Assembly (NCBI GenBank): GCA_946482045.1
Contig: CAMLPZ010000039.1
Coordinates: 1-20,741, forward strand
DNA: 20,741 nucleotides
Direction of reading: 5' to 3'
Source: an uncultured Asticcacaulis sp.
GTDB lineage: Bacteria; Pseudomonadota; Alphaproteobacteria; Caulobacterales; Caulobacteraceae
Part shown: positions 6,775 through 14,458 of the stretch, in pieces
How positions within the stretch are numbered: the first letter of the stretch is position 1
Layout: every line of letters begins with the position of its first letter
Made by a program: the position numbers and the translations under genes
The notes under the pieces: model-generated
Told to the model about the DNA's origin: nothing
Seen by the model: only the letters and a program-made list of their open reading frames with translations
The model's database searches: none

Positions 6775-7877
6775 GCAACGGCGACCTCCAGGGCGCCTGC
6801 GTTCAGGCTCAGCGCCGGCAGGCCGGCGCGTATGGTAATGTCGGATATGTACTGGGTAGTCGCCTGGGCGCGGTCACCCGTGGCCAGCACGGGACGGCCC
6901 GGCGCCTCGATGAATACCGGCAAGAAGGCGGTCTCAAGGCTGCCGTCGGCACGCCACACGACCTTGCCGATCAGGGCATTGACCGCTTCCGGATGAAAGG
7001 GCGCCAGCGTATAGGCCGGATCGGGCTCGAAACCGAATAACGCCTTGCGGCGTTCAACCCACACCGCGCGCGCGGCGTTGTCCTGACCAGGGCTCAGGGC
7101 GTGGGTGACGACGCAGCCATTGCCAAGGCCGTGAAATATTGGCTTGCCTTTATAGATCTCGATGCCGCGCGCAATGTGCGGATGATGGCCGATGACGATG
7201 TCGGCGCCGGCGTCGATCGCCGCATGCGCGGCCGGTCGCTCGTAAGGCGCAAGTCTGGCCGGCGTATGGACAATCCCCTTATGCAGGGCCACGACAACCA
7301 TGTCGGCGCCGGCGCGCGCGGCGGCAATCTCGGCTGCCAACCTCTTGTCATCGACAAAGACCGCCAAGGGTGATGCCGGCGCGATCGGCGACCCGTCTGA
7401 AGTTTCCACGCGCAGATAGTTGCATCCTGCCCGGCTTCGGCCCGCCCAGGCAATTTCCGGCCCGACGAGATTATAGCTCAGAAGCGCGATCCTGCGCCCG
7501 CCGCGCACGATGAGGGCTGGCTTGCCCGCCTCTTCCAGGTCCCTGCCAGCCCCGGTGTGCAGGATCCCGATCCGGTCCAGCCCAGCGCGCGTGTCGGCGA
7601 TTCCGTCCGCACCACAATCGGCAATGTGGTTCCCGGCCAGAGTCACCGCCGTAAAGCCGGCGCGTCGCAGAGCCTCGAGGTTTTCAGGCGGTGCACCCGG
7701 CGCCGGGACGTCCCCGGCCAGGGCATCGACACTCAAAGTATGTGGTACCTCCAAGTGCCCTATCGCCACGTCAGCGGACTGAAGTGCCGGCGCGATGCCG
7801 GACAGCCAGTGATCGGCGTCGGGGACATCCAACACCAGGTCGCCGGTAAATAACAGGGTAATATCAGAAGCGTTCAT
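6771..7877 (-). CDS. CapA-family (poly-gamma-glutamate synthesis type) metallophosphatase-like protein
   Basis: The 368-residue product starts with ITLLFTGDLVLD (Asp13), followed by AIGHLEVP (Glu43), AGNHIAD (Asn83-His84), VVALHKG (His199) and IVIGHHPHIARGIEIYKGKPIFHGLGN (quoted in part: IGHHPHIARG; His231, 232, 234). This is the ordered metal-ligand set of the calcineurin-like CapA/PGA_cap domain. CapA of Bacillus anchors poly-gamma-glutamate synthesis, but most family members are of unknown function. There is no signal peptide or membrane anchor, so it should be cytoplasmic. It is the first gene of the TRAP/CoA-transferase operon, 79 bases from the divergent GntR gene. No capsule or poly-glutamate genes are nearby, so the CapA name says little about its job here. 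Cleavage of an amide, ester or phosphate in the imported substrate is a possibility only. Confidence 0.85.
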   Translation of the reverse strand: MNASDITLLFTGDLVLDVPDADHWLSGIAPALQSADVAIGHLEVPHTLSVDALAGDVPAPGAPPENLEALRRAGFTAVTLAGNHIADCGADGIADTRAGLDRIGILHTGAGRDLEEAGKPALIVRGGRRIALLSYNLVGPEIAWAGRSRAGCNYLRVETSDGSPIAPASPLAVFVDDKRLAAEIAAARAGADMVVVALHKGIVHTPARLAPYERPAAHAAIDAGADIVIGHHPHIARGIEIYKGKPIFHGLGNGCVVTHALSPGQDNAARAVWVERRKALFGFEPDPAYTLAPFHPEAVNALIGKVVWRADGSLETAFLPVFIEAPGRPVLATGDRAQATTQYISDITIRAGLPALSLNAGALEVAVA

Positions 7878-7956
7878 AACAAGGTCTTGAAGCTACTCAG
7901 GAAACAAGGCGACGAAATGGTTGACAATCCAGCCGGTCACCCTGAATGGTTGGCTC
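7878..7956. promoter_or_regulatory. Divergent control region between the CapA/TRAP operon and the GntR regulator gene
   Basis: The 79-base gap must hold both promoters. It contains a direct repeat AATGGTTG at 7916-7923 and 7945-7952, 29 bases apart. TGGTTGACAA at 7918-7927 resembles the TNGTNNACNA half-site pattern of FadR-type GntR operators and also holds a TTGACA hexamer (7921-7926). No convincing -10 box is visible on either strand. The regulator's translation start is uncertain: ATG 7957 is preferred, while an in-frame TTG at 7921 would place the start inside the repeat. Function is inferred from position and pattern only. Confidence 0.4.
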
Positions 7957-8619
7957 ATGACCACAAAGCCCAAGCCCCTCGCCGCCCACGATGTTGCCGA
8001 TCGCCTGCGTGACGGGATCCGGATGGGCCGCTACGTTCCCGGTCAGAGGCTGGTTGAAGCCGACATCATAGGCGAAACCGGCGCGACCCGTTCGCGTGTC
8101 CGCGAAGCCCTGCAGAGACTGGCGACTGAAGGCCTCGTCACGATCGAAGAATTTCGCGGCGCCTCCGTCAAGCGATTGACCCTCGACGAGGTCCGCCAGA
8201 TCTATCGCGCCCGCATGGCGCTGGAGGGCATTGCTGCTGCCGATTTCGCCGCCGCCGACGCGCCCGAGCTCAAGGCCCGCCTCCTGGCCATCCAGGAGGA
8301 GATGAACCAGGGCGAGTCCACCGGCAACCATGAACAGTTCGCCCGGCTGAACACCGCCTGGCATCGCCTGATCATCGAAGGCGCCCGCAACGACTACGTC
8401 CAGACCTTCCTGGCTACGCTCACCATACCGATTTACCGGTTGCTGTTCTCGACATTTTACAATGCTCAGCGCATCGATGCCGCCAATGCCGACCATCGCC
8501 TGATTACCGCGGCGATCGTCGAAGGCCGCCCCGAGGACGCGGAGCGCTACATGCGCGCGCATGTCGATCAGGGCTTCCATTCGCTTTCAACTATCCATTC
8601 GCACTTTTTTGCGCCCTAG
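7957..8619 (+). CDS. GntR-family transcriptional regulator, FadR/FCD subgroup
   Basis: The 220-residue protein has an N-terminal winged helix (about 9-73: VADRLRDGIRMGRYVPGQRL, TRSRVREALQRLATEGLV) and an all-helical FCD effector domain (about 80-205). The metal- or ligand-contact positions of FCD domains are readable as LNTAWH (Asn132 where Asp is usual, His136), DHRLI (His180) and RAHVD (His202). Such regulators generally repress a neighbouring catabolic operon and release DNA on binding a carboxylic-acid metabolite. It diverges from the CapA/TRAP/CoA-transferase operon, so it is the natural candidate to control it. I prefer ATG 7957; an in-frame TTG at 7921 would add 12 residues. Neither start has a strong ribosome-binding site. 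Confidence 0.88.
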   Translation: MTTKPKPLAAHDVADRLRDGIRMGRYVPGQRLVEADIIGETGATRSRVREALQRLATEGLVTIEEFRGASVKRLTLDEVRQIYRARMALEGIAAADFAAADAPELKARLLAIQEEMNQGESTGNHEQFARLNTAWHRLIIEGARNDYVQTFLATLTIPIYRLLFSTFYNAQRIDAANADHRLITAAIVEGRPEDAERYMRAHVDQGFHSLSTIHSHFFAP

Positions 8620-8621
8620 AA

Positions 8622-8698
8622 CGGTATGTCGAAATGAAGTTTCGACATACCGCGCCAAAGCATCGACTTGGATCGGAATGATGATGTCATTCCGATCC
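8622..8698. repeat. Two tandem perfect hairpins between convergent genes; candidate dispersed palindromic element and bidirectional terminator
   Basis: Between the stop of the GntR gene (8619) and the stop of the TonB-dependent receptor gene (8704) lie two perfect inverted repeats. Arms 8622-8634 and 8640-8652 (CGGTATGTCGAAA and its complement) enclose a 5-base loop. Arms 8670-8681 and 8687-8698 (GGATCGGAATGA and its complement) enclose another 5-base loop. There is no T-tract after either hairpin on either strand, so classical intrinsic termination is not supported. The paired-palindrome layout resembles REP/RIME-type mosaic elements, but copy number cannot be judged from one window. Confidence 0.6.
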
Positions 8699-8703
8699 GG
8701 GGG

Positions 8704-11358
8704 TTACCACTTGGCCCGCAGGCTGACCGCGACCTTGCGGCCGATCGGTGAAGCCGCGGTGGCGTCATAGCCGCCACTGCCATTGACGCTGGGCGCTAGG
8801 TTGACATAGGGCGGACCCGAATCGAGAACGTCGGTCGCGTCCAGTCCCAGGATCAGATTGGTGCCGAAGTGTTGTCCCAGGTCCCAGGCCACATAAAGGT
8901 CGACGGGTGAATAGGCATCGACCTTCTGCACCGGCGTAATGGCCGTATTGTCGTATGATCCAACGCGGTGAACCGTAAGCTGCGCGTTGAGCGGACCCTT
9001 ATCCCAGCCAACGGAGGCACGCATCTTGAGCTGCAGTGGATTGAAGATCGTATTGAGCAGGTCGATCTTCGGCGCGGCCGGCGTAATCGCAGCCTCGTAG
9101 TGGGTCAGGTAGGTACCCCCAATATGGAAGCGGAAGTCACCCCAGTTGTCGGTTGGAACGCGGTAGGTCGAGGCGAAATCGAAACCGCGCGTCGTCGACA
9201 CCCCCAGGTTCTTGTTGCGGCCATCGACATACAGCGTGACATTATTGGGATTGCCGCCCGGGAAGGAACCGCGCAGGAGCGGAATGCCCTGTGCCAATAG
9301 CTCCAGGACGCGATCACGCGCCGCCGTCCCGGTCAGAATGATGCCCGTGCCGTCAAACTGGCTCGACCGGGTCAGGATGGCCAGGTCCGACAGGTAGGAG
9401 GTCACCTGGTTCTCGTACAATACATCGAAATAGGTTAGGCTGGCGTTGAAGGTCGGTGACGGTCGCCAGTCGACGGTAAAGGACTTGGTTTCCGCCGTTT
9501 CCGGCGTCAGGTCCAGATTGGTGCCGGAATAGGCGAAGCCCGTCAGTGGCGCCCCGCCGGTGGGATTTTGGTAAGCCTGACCAAACAGGCCGTTTGAGTT
9601 ACCATAGATTTGCGGGATGATCGGAGCCCGGAAGGACGTTCCGTAAGACGCCTTGATGGTGAGGCCGTCCATCGGCATCCAGTTGATACCGTATTTCGGG
9701 TTCGTCGTCTGGCCGACGTCCGAATACTCGTCCGTGCGCACCGCTACCGACACATCGAGCTTCTGGAACCCGGGCGCTGCATTTGCTGCGCCGAAGATCG
9801 GAATGAGCGTCTCGGCGTAGGCGGAAATCACGCTGCGCTTGAAGTAGCGGAACGTCATCGGCGTGCCGGGACCGCCGCGCTGAAGACCCAGATCGACTTC
9901 GTTGCGCTGGACTTCAAGGCCTGTCGCCAGCTTGACTTCTCCGCCCGGCAGGCTGAACAGCGCGCCGTTCAGGCGCATTTCGCCGCCCGCGAAGCGGCCG
10001 ATCGTCGGCGCGATGAACATCTGATCGCTGAGGTTGGCAAGAACGGCCGCCGAGGTACGCTTGCCGCCATAGGGGTCGAAGGCCTTGGTCGGATCGCTGC
10101 TGGCCAGGGCAGCGTTCAGCGCCGCGTTGTTAAGGCCGCGCGTCTGAATCGAATTGTCATGGGTTCGACCGACGCCATATACGATTTCAAGCTGCCAGTC
10201 CTTCGGCAGCTTGAAGCGCACGCCAGGTGTAATTTGCCAGCTTTGTGCATGACCGGTGATCTGATCGAGCGGCAGGTCGTTGATGAAGTTATAGTCGACG
10301 GTATAGCTGGTGCCGGTAAAGCCGACGGGACGGACGAACCAGGCATTGGTTTGGGGCACTGTAAGGGTGGCGGTGGCCGATGCCGGGTCGCGGACGAAAT
10401 CACGGCGGCTATAGAAGGCATCCGCAAAAATGGTCATCCACGGCGTCAGGTCCTGGCTGTAGGTCGAATTGAACGACATGTATTCCTGTTCAGGAATCAG
10501 GTCCTGGCCAATCAGATCGTTACAGGTGTTCGAGGTGCCGGCGACCAGGCTGGCTGCGTTAGCCTGGGTCAGGCTTGCCGGCATGGCGTAAGAGGTGCCA
10601 CCTGCCTTGAGCGTGCCAGGCGAGCACTTGGTAACGGCGTAATTGTTGCCACCGAATGGACGCTGGTCGGACACGAAGAACTCACGGTCCGCACCCTTCA
10701 GGGCCGAGCGCTCGACCTTCTCAGCCGCGATCATGAACTGACCGCCGTCCCAGACCTTGCCCATGGCCAGGCCGATCTGCTTTTCGTCGAAGCCGTCAGC
10801 GGAACCGTAACGGACGAGGGCTTCGACGCCGTCCATGTTCCGGCGCGGAATGAGGTTGACCACACCCGCCACGGCGTCGGAGCCATAGATGGCCGACGCG
10901 CCGTCGGCAACGACCTCGATGCGTTCGAGACCCAGCGAGGGCATGACGGACGGGTCGATCGAGCGGGAATTGCTGACGACGCGGTGGCCGTCGACCAGAA
11001 TCAGGGTCGAATAGGGCCCGATGCCGCGCAGGTTGACGCTGTTGCCATAAGTAATATTGCCGGAACCGCCCGACTGGCCGCGCGAGTTCTCACTGACGCC
11101 AAGATCGAAGACTTGCGGGATTTCCTTGATGATACGGTCGGTCGTCACGGCCGGAGACTTCGCGATTTCATCGCGGCCCACCGAGATGATTGTGGAACCG
11201 ACTGGCGCCGTACCGCGCAGGCGCGAGCCCGTGACGACAACGACGTCCGACTCCTGGGGCGATTCCTGGGGCGCCTCCTGAGCGAGAGCGGTAAGAGGCG
11301 CCATGGCAATAGCCGCCCCGGTTAACAAAACACGACGATACGCAACTCCCTTTGGCAT
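8704..11358 (-). CDS. TonB-dependent outer-membrane receptor
   Basis: The 884-residue product has a signal peptide (MPKGVAYRRVLLTGAAIAMA... cleaved around ALAQ), a TonB-box-like DVVVVTGSR, and a plug domain (about 45-160) with VNLRGIGPYSTLILVDGHR (in part), VMPSLGLERIEVVADGASA and YGSDAVAGVVNLI. A long beta-barrel follows, ending in SLRAKW; a C-terminal aromatic residue is typical of proteins inserted by the BAM machinery. Such receptors use TonB energy to import substrates too large or too scarce for porins. The start at ATG 11358 has GGAG (11370-11367) eight bases upstream; an in-frame TTG at 11373 is less likely. The substrate is not readable. Neighbours suggest either the TRAP operon's substrate or lignin-derived phenolics. 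Confidence 0.93.
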   Translation of the reverse strand: MPKGVAYRRVLLTGAAIAMAPLTALAQEAPQESPQESDVVVVTGSRLRGTAPVGSTIISVGRDEIAKSPAVTTDRIIKEIPQVFDLGVSENSRGQSGGSGNITYGNSVNLRGIGPYSTLILVDGHRVVSNSRSIDPSVMPSLGLERIEVVADGASAIYGSDAVAGVVNLIPRRNMDGVEALVRYGSADGFDEKQIGLAMGKVWDGGQFMIAAEKVERSALKGADREFFVSDQRPFGGNNYAVTKCSPGTLKAGGTSYAMPASLTQANAASLVAGTSNTCNDLIGQDLIPEQEYMSFNSTYSQDLTPWMTIFADAFYSRRDFVRDPASATATLTVPQTNAWFVRPVGFTGTSYTVDYNFINDLPLDQITGHAQSWQITPGVRFKLPKDWQLEIVYGVGRTHDNSIQTRGLNNAALNAALASSDPTKAFDPYGGKRTSAAVLANLSDQMFIAPTIGRFAGGEMRLNGALFSLPGGEVKLATGLEVQRNEVDLGLQRGGPGTPMTFRYFKRSVISAYAETLIPIFGAANAAPGFQKLDVSVAVRTDEYSDVGQTTNPKYGINWMPMDGLTIKASYGTSFRAPIIPQIYGNSNGLFGQAYQNPTGGAPLTGFAYSGTNLDLTPETAETKSFTVDWRPSPTFNASLTYFDVLYENQVTSYLSDLAILTRSSQFDGTGIILTGTAARDRVLELLAQGIPLLRGSFPGGNPNNVTLYVDGRNKNLGVSTTRGFDFASTYRVPTDNWGDFRFHIGGTYLTHYEAAITPAAPKIDLLNTIFNPLQLKMRASVGWDKGPLNAQLTVHRVGSYDNTAITPVQKVDAYSPVDLYVAWDLGQHFGTNLILGLDATDVLDSGPPYVNLAPSVNGSGGYDATAASPIGRKVAVSLRAKW

Positions 11359-11487
11359 TTGTTTCGCTCCCAATTAGTTAGTTCTTATAACTATTGAGAA
11401 TGCCAAGCGCCGACGGATTGTCAACAATAAAATCGACAATTTTTCGACGCGCTGAGAAGCGCGTTGAATTGGACACAATCGATGAAT
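11359..11487 (-). promoter_or_regulatory. Upstream region of the TonB-dependent receptor gene with candidate operators
   Basis: This 129-base gap separates the MarR gene from the receptor gene. It contains TTGTCAACAA at 11418-11427, which fits the TTGTNNACAA pattern of FadR-type GntR operators. The minus strand reads GTTGACAATCC over 11425-11415, identical to 11 bases upstream of the GntR gene. Another inverted repeat, TAGTT-N5-AACTA, lies at 11379-11393, close to the start. A hairpin (arms 11447-11452 and 11459-11464, ACGCGC/GCGCGT) follows the MarR gene, but no T-tract follows it. Binding by any of the window's regulators is inferred only. Confidence 0.4.
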
Positions 11488-11964
11488 TCAGTCTTCAGTG
11501 CTGTCGCGCGGCGGCATGGAGGCCAGCAAACGCAAGCCTTTCATGAAGTTTTCAACATCGACGCCTTCAAGTATCTGGTACATCCGGTCAAGATGCCGCC
11601 GCTGGATACGCTTGGCTTCCTGAAGCAAGGTCGCGCCACCTTCCGTCAGACGCAACTGGTTGGCGCGACGATCGATCTTGTCAACCCTGCGCTCGACCAG
11701 CCCCCGCTCCTGAAGAGTGTCGATCAACGCGACCACGTTCGGCCGCTGGATCTTCAACCGGTCACCAATCACGTGCTGGCGCAGTCCGGGCTCGACCTCG
11801 AGCAGCATCAGGACCGACAGGTCAACCGGGCGAAGCCCGATCTCCTTCATCCGGTCGATAAGCTCGGCAAACACAGCCAGCTGCGCCAGACGCAGCTGGA
11901 AGCCTATCTGGCTCTCCAGCAATTCGGCGGGATCGGCATCAACAAGAGATGTCTTCTTTTTCAA
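11488..11964 (-). CDS. MarR-family transcriptional regulator, candidate FerC-type repressor of the hydroxycinnamate genes
   Basis: The 158-residue form has a MarR fold: N-terminal dimerisation helices, a winged helix at about 47-115 (VDLSVLMLLEVEPGLRQ, LKIQRPNVVALIDTLQERGLVERR) and the wing DRRANQLRLTEGG. FerC of Sphingobium and related MarR proteins repress hydroxycinnamate genes and are released by hydroxycinnamoyl-CoA thioesters. The position here, divergent from vdh-ferB-ferA, fits that role. I chose TTG 11964 because GGAG (11974-11971) lies six bases upstream. A longer in-frame TTG start at 12024 (178 residues) has no recognisable ribosome-binding site, and no ATG occurs in frame before residue 39. 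Confidence 0.85.
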   Translation of the reverse strand: MKKKTSLVDADPAELLESQIGFQLRLAQLAVFAELIDRMKEIGLRPVDLSVLMLLEVEPGLRQHVIGDRLKIQRPNVVALIDTLQERGLVERRVDKIDRRANQLRLTEGGATLLQEAKRIQRRHLDRMYQILEGVDVENFMKGLRLLASMPPRDSTED

Positions 11965-12104
11965 GGCTTTCTCCAGGTCCTTATCATTCCCGTCTGTACC
12001 GCTGTTTTTTCGCGCATGCGACAAAATAAATAATGACCGGCAATAATAGGTATGTTACATAACCATTAACGCGTCATCCAAGGGCGCGACAGGGAGCTAT
12101 TGCC
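11965..12104. promoter_or_regulatory. Divergent control region between the MarR gene and vdh-ferB-ferA
   Basis: The region holds an inverted repeat TATGT-T-ACATA at 12051-12061, inside a near-palindrome GGTATGTTACATAACC (12049-12064). This is about the size and symmetry of a MarR operator. It lies 41 bases upstream of the vdh ATG and beside the MarR start. A clear ribosome-binding site, GGGAG, precedes the vdh ATG by eight bases. The AT-rich stretch 12022-12052 could contain the promoters, but I cannot assign -35/-10 boxes with confidence. Confidence 0.5.
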
Positions 12105-13574
12105 ATGCTGGACACCGTTTCTTCCGCGCAACTCGATCTGATTATCGCCTCCAAGCCCGTCAAGGCCGAGGGCGGCCGCACCTTCACGCGTCTCAACCCG
12201 ATCTCAGGCCAGCTGGCAACAACAGCTGCCGCTGCGTCGGTTTCCGATGCCGCGAAAGCCGTGGATGCCGCGGCTGCCGCCTTCCCTGCCTGGTCTGCCC
12301 TTGGCCCCAATGCCCGCCGCGCCATCCTCCTCAAGGTGGCTGACCAGCTGTCGGCCATGGCGCCCGAATTCATCGCCGCCATGAAGGCCGAAACGGGTTC
12401 GACCCAGGCCTGGGCCGGGTTTAACTGCATGCTGGCCGCCAATATGATGCGCGAAGCCGCATCGCTGACCACCCTGGTTGCCGGCGAAACCATTCCCTCC
12501 GACAAGCCGGGCTGCGTCGCCCTGGCCGTCCGCCAGCCCGCCGGCGTCGTGCTTGGCATCGCGCCGTGGAACGCGCCTGTGATTCTCGGCGTTCGCGCCA
12601 TCGCCACGCCGCTCGCCTGCGGCAACACGGTGGTGCTTAAGGCGGCCGAAGCCTGCCCCCGCACCCACTGGCTGATCGCTGAAGCCTTTAGCCGCGCCGG
12701 CGCCCCGGAAGGAATCGTCTCGCTCGTCACCAACGCCCCCGAAGACGCGGCCGATGTCGTCGGCGCGTTGATCGACCATCCGGCGGTGAAGCGCATCAAT
12801 TTCACGGGCTCGACCCATGTCGGCAAGATCATCGCTGCCCGCGCCGCGGCCCAGCTGAAGCCTGCCCTGCTGGAACTTGGCGGCAAGGCGCCCCTGTTGG
12901 TGCTCAAGGACGCCGACCTCGACGAAGCCGTCAAGGCCGCGGCATTCGGCGCCTTCATGAACCAGGGCCAGATCTGCATGTCGACCGAACGGATCATCGT
13001 GGTCGATGCCGTTTATGACGAGTTCGTCAGGCGCTTCGCCGCCAAGGCCGCAAGCATGCCGGCCGGCGATCCTTCGGAAGGCAAGACGCCGCTGGGGGCC
13101 GTGGTCGATGTCAAATCCGGCGACAAGGTCCGCGAACTGATGCGCGACGCCATCGCAAAGGGCGCAAAGCTGATCGCGGGTGGCGAAGGCGAAGGTGTGC
13201 TTATTCCGGCCTCGGTCCTGGACGGCGTCACGCCTGAAATGCGCATCTATGGCGAAGAAAGCTTCGGGCCGGTCGTATCGATCGTCCGCGCCAAAGACAC
13301 GGACGACGCCGTCCGCATCGCCAACGACACCGAATACGGCCTGACGGCTGCCGTGTTCACAACCAACATCGCCGAAGCGCTGAACGTGGCGTCGCGCATT
13401 CAGTCGGGCATGTGCCATATCAACGGCGCCACGGTGCACGATGAAGCCCAGATGCCGTTCGGCGGCGTCAAGGATTCCGGCTATGGCCGCTTCGGCGGCA
13501 AGGCCGGCATCAACGAATTCACCGACCTGCGCTGGATCACGATCGAGACCCAACCTGGTCACTTCCCCATTTGA
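12105..13574 (+). CDS. vdh: Vanillin / 4-hydroxybenzaldehyde dehydrogenase (NAD(P)-dependent aldehyde dehydrogenase)
   Basis: This 489-residue aldehyde dehydrogenase oxidises an aromatic aldehyde to the acid. It closely follows the vanillin dehydrogenase pattern: VRQPAGVVLGIAPWNAPVILG (in part: GIAPWNAPVILG), VNFTGSTHVG-like INFTGSTHVGK, the general base in LELGGK (Glu257), the catalytic cysteine in NQGQICMSTER (Cys291), EESFGPVVSI, and CHINGATVHDEAQMPFGGVK near the C-terminus. In hydroxycinnamate degradation it acts on vanillin or 4-hydroxybenzaldehyde released by the hydratase/lyase encoded immediately downstream. The gene starts at ATG 12105 with a good ribosome-binding site and is the first of a vdh-ferB-ferA operon divergent from a MarR gene. 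Because pobA is nearby, 4-hydroxybenzaldehyde is at least as likely a physiological substrate as vanillin. Confidence 0.93.
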   Translation: MLDTVSSAQLDLIIASKPVKAEGGRTFTRLNPISGQLATTAAAASVSDAAKAVDAAAAAFPAWSALGPNARRAILLKVADQLSAMAPEFIAAMKAETGSTQAWAGFNCMLAANMMREAASLTTLVAGETIPSDKPGCVALAVRQPAGVVLGIAPWNAPVILGVRAIATPLACGNTVVLKAAEACPRTHWLIAEAFSRAGAPEGIVSLVTNAPEDAADVVGALIDHPAVKRINFTGSTHVGKIIAARAAAQLKPALLELGGKAPLLVLKDADLDEAVKAAAFGAFMNQGQICMSTERIIVVDAVYDEFVRRFAAKAASMPAGDPSEGKTPLGAVVDVKSGDKVRELMRDAIAKGAKLIAGGEGEGVLIPASVLDGVTPEMRIYGEESFGPVVSIVRAKDTDDAVRIANDTEYGLTAAVFTTNIAEALNVASRIQSGMCHINGATVHDEAQMPFGGVKDSGYGRFGGKAGINEFTDLRWITIETQPGHFPI

Positions 13575-13603
13575 CGAGCTTTTTTACTAACCCTGGTATC
13601 TGC

Positions 13604-14458
13604 ATGAACGAATCCTCCCCCAAGATCGACCGCGCCGAAGAAGACACTGTTGCCTTCGAGGTGCGCGACGGCATCGCCTGGCTGAAATTCAACCGGCCCG
13701 AAAAGCGCAACTGCATGTCGCCCAAGCTGAACCGCCAGATGATGCGGGTGCTTGACGAACTGGAGTTTCGCGACGATGTCGGCGTTCTGGTCCTGACCGG
13801 GGAAGGCAGCGCCTGGTCGGCCGGCATGGATCTCAAGGAATATTTCCGCGAGAACGAAGCCAAGGGCCTCGGCGCGACGCGCCAGGCACAGCGCGAAGCC
13901 TACGGCTGGTGGCGGCGCCTGCGCTGGTATCAGAAGCCGACCATCGCCATGGTCAATGGCTGGTGCTTCGGCGGCGGCTATGGCCCGCTGTTTGCGTGCG
14001 ACTTGGCCTTCGCCGCGGAGGAAGCGCAGTTCGGCCTGTCGGAAATCAACTGGGGCATCCTGCCGGGCGGCGGCGCGACCAAGGTCGCCGTCGAGCTCCT
14101 GCCGTTCCGCAAGGCCATGTACCACGCCATGATGGGCGAAAACATCGACGGCAAGACTGCCGCCGACTGGGGCCTGGTCAACGAAGCCATTCCGCTTTCA
14201 GGGCTCGAAGCCCGCGTCACCGAAGTCGCCAAGGTCCTGCTGGCCAAAAACCCGGTGGCGCTTAAGGCGACCAAGGACGCTATCCGCCGCGTCGGCATCA
14301 TGGCCTATGACGAGGCCGAGGACTACCTGGTCAGGATGCAGGAAGCCGCGAACAGCTACGACAATGAAGGCCGCAAGGAAGGCATCAAGCAGTTCATTGA
14401 CGACAAGACCTATAAGCCTGGCCTGGGCGCCTACGACAAGTCCAAGCAAAAGGCGTGA
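13604..14458 (+). CDS. ferB: Feruloyl-/p-coumaroyl-CoA hydratase-lyase (crotonase family)
   Basis: The 284-residue protein hydrates and cleaves 4-hydroxycinnamoyl-CoA to the aromatic aldehyde and acetyl-CoA. It carries the hallmark hydroxycinnamoyl-CoA hydratase-lyase strings: SAGMDLKEYF (71-81), MVNGWCFGGG (116-125) and FGLSEINWG (143-151), in which Glu147 corresponds to catalytic Glu143 of the Pseudomonas fluorescens enzyme. After the GGG stretch it reads YGPLFACDLA, where the Pseudomonas enzyme, as I recall it, has FSPL (Ser123). This Gly is a small difference near the active site. The start at ATG 13604 is preferred; an in-frame TTG at 13571 overlaps vdh and lacks support. It lies 29 bases after vdh and 58 bases before ferA, so it is very likely co-transcribed with them. 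Confidence 0.93.
   Translation: MNESSPKIDRAEEDTVAFEVRDGIAWLKFNRPEKRNCMSPKLNRQMMRVLDELEFRDDVGVLVLTGEGSAWSAGMDLKEYFRENEAKGLGATRQAQREAYGWWRRLRWYQKPTIAMVNGWCFGGGYGPLFACDLAFAAEEAQFGLSEINWGILPGGGATKVAVELLPFRKAMYHAMMGENIDGKTAADWGLVNEAIPLSGLEARVTEVAKVLLAKNPVALKATKDAIRRVGIMAYDEAEDYLVRMQEAANSYDNEGRKEGIKQFIDDKTYKPGLGAYDKSKQKA

Noticed and set aside
9610..11325. Plus-strand open frame of 571 codons opposite the TonB-dependent receptor gene
   Set aside because: The receptor on the other strand has a signal peptide, plug and barrel motifs. The antisense frame shows only composition-driven low-similarity text.
11445..11466. Hairpin after the MarR gene as an intrinsic terminator
   Set aside because: The stem is good, but the minus-strand sequence after it is CGAAAAATTG, with no T-tract, so I record it only as a hairpin.
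11965..12024. Longer MarR protein starting at TTG 12024
   Set aside because: No ribosome-binding site precedes it, and the extra 20 residues are not part of the fold. TTG 11964 has GGAG at good spacing. The longer form is not excluded.
12204..13562. Minus-strand open frame of 452 codons opposite vdh
   Set aside because: The vdh strand carries the complete aldehyde dehydrogenase motif set; the antisense frame has none.
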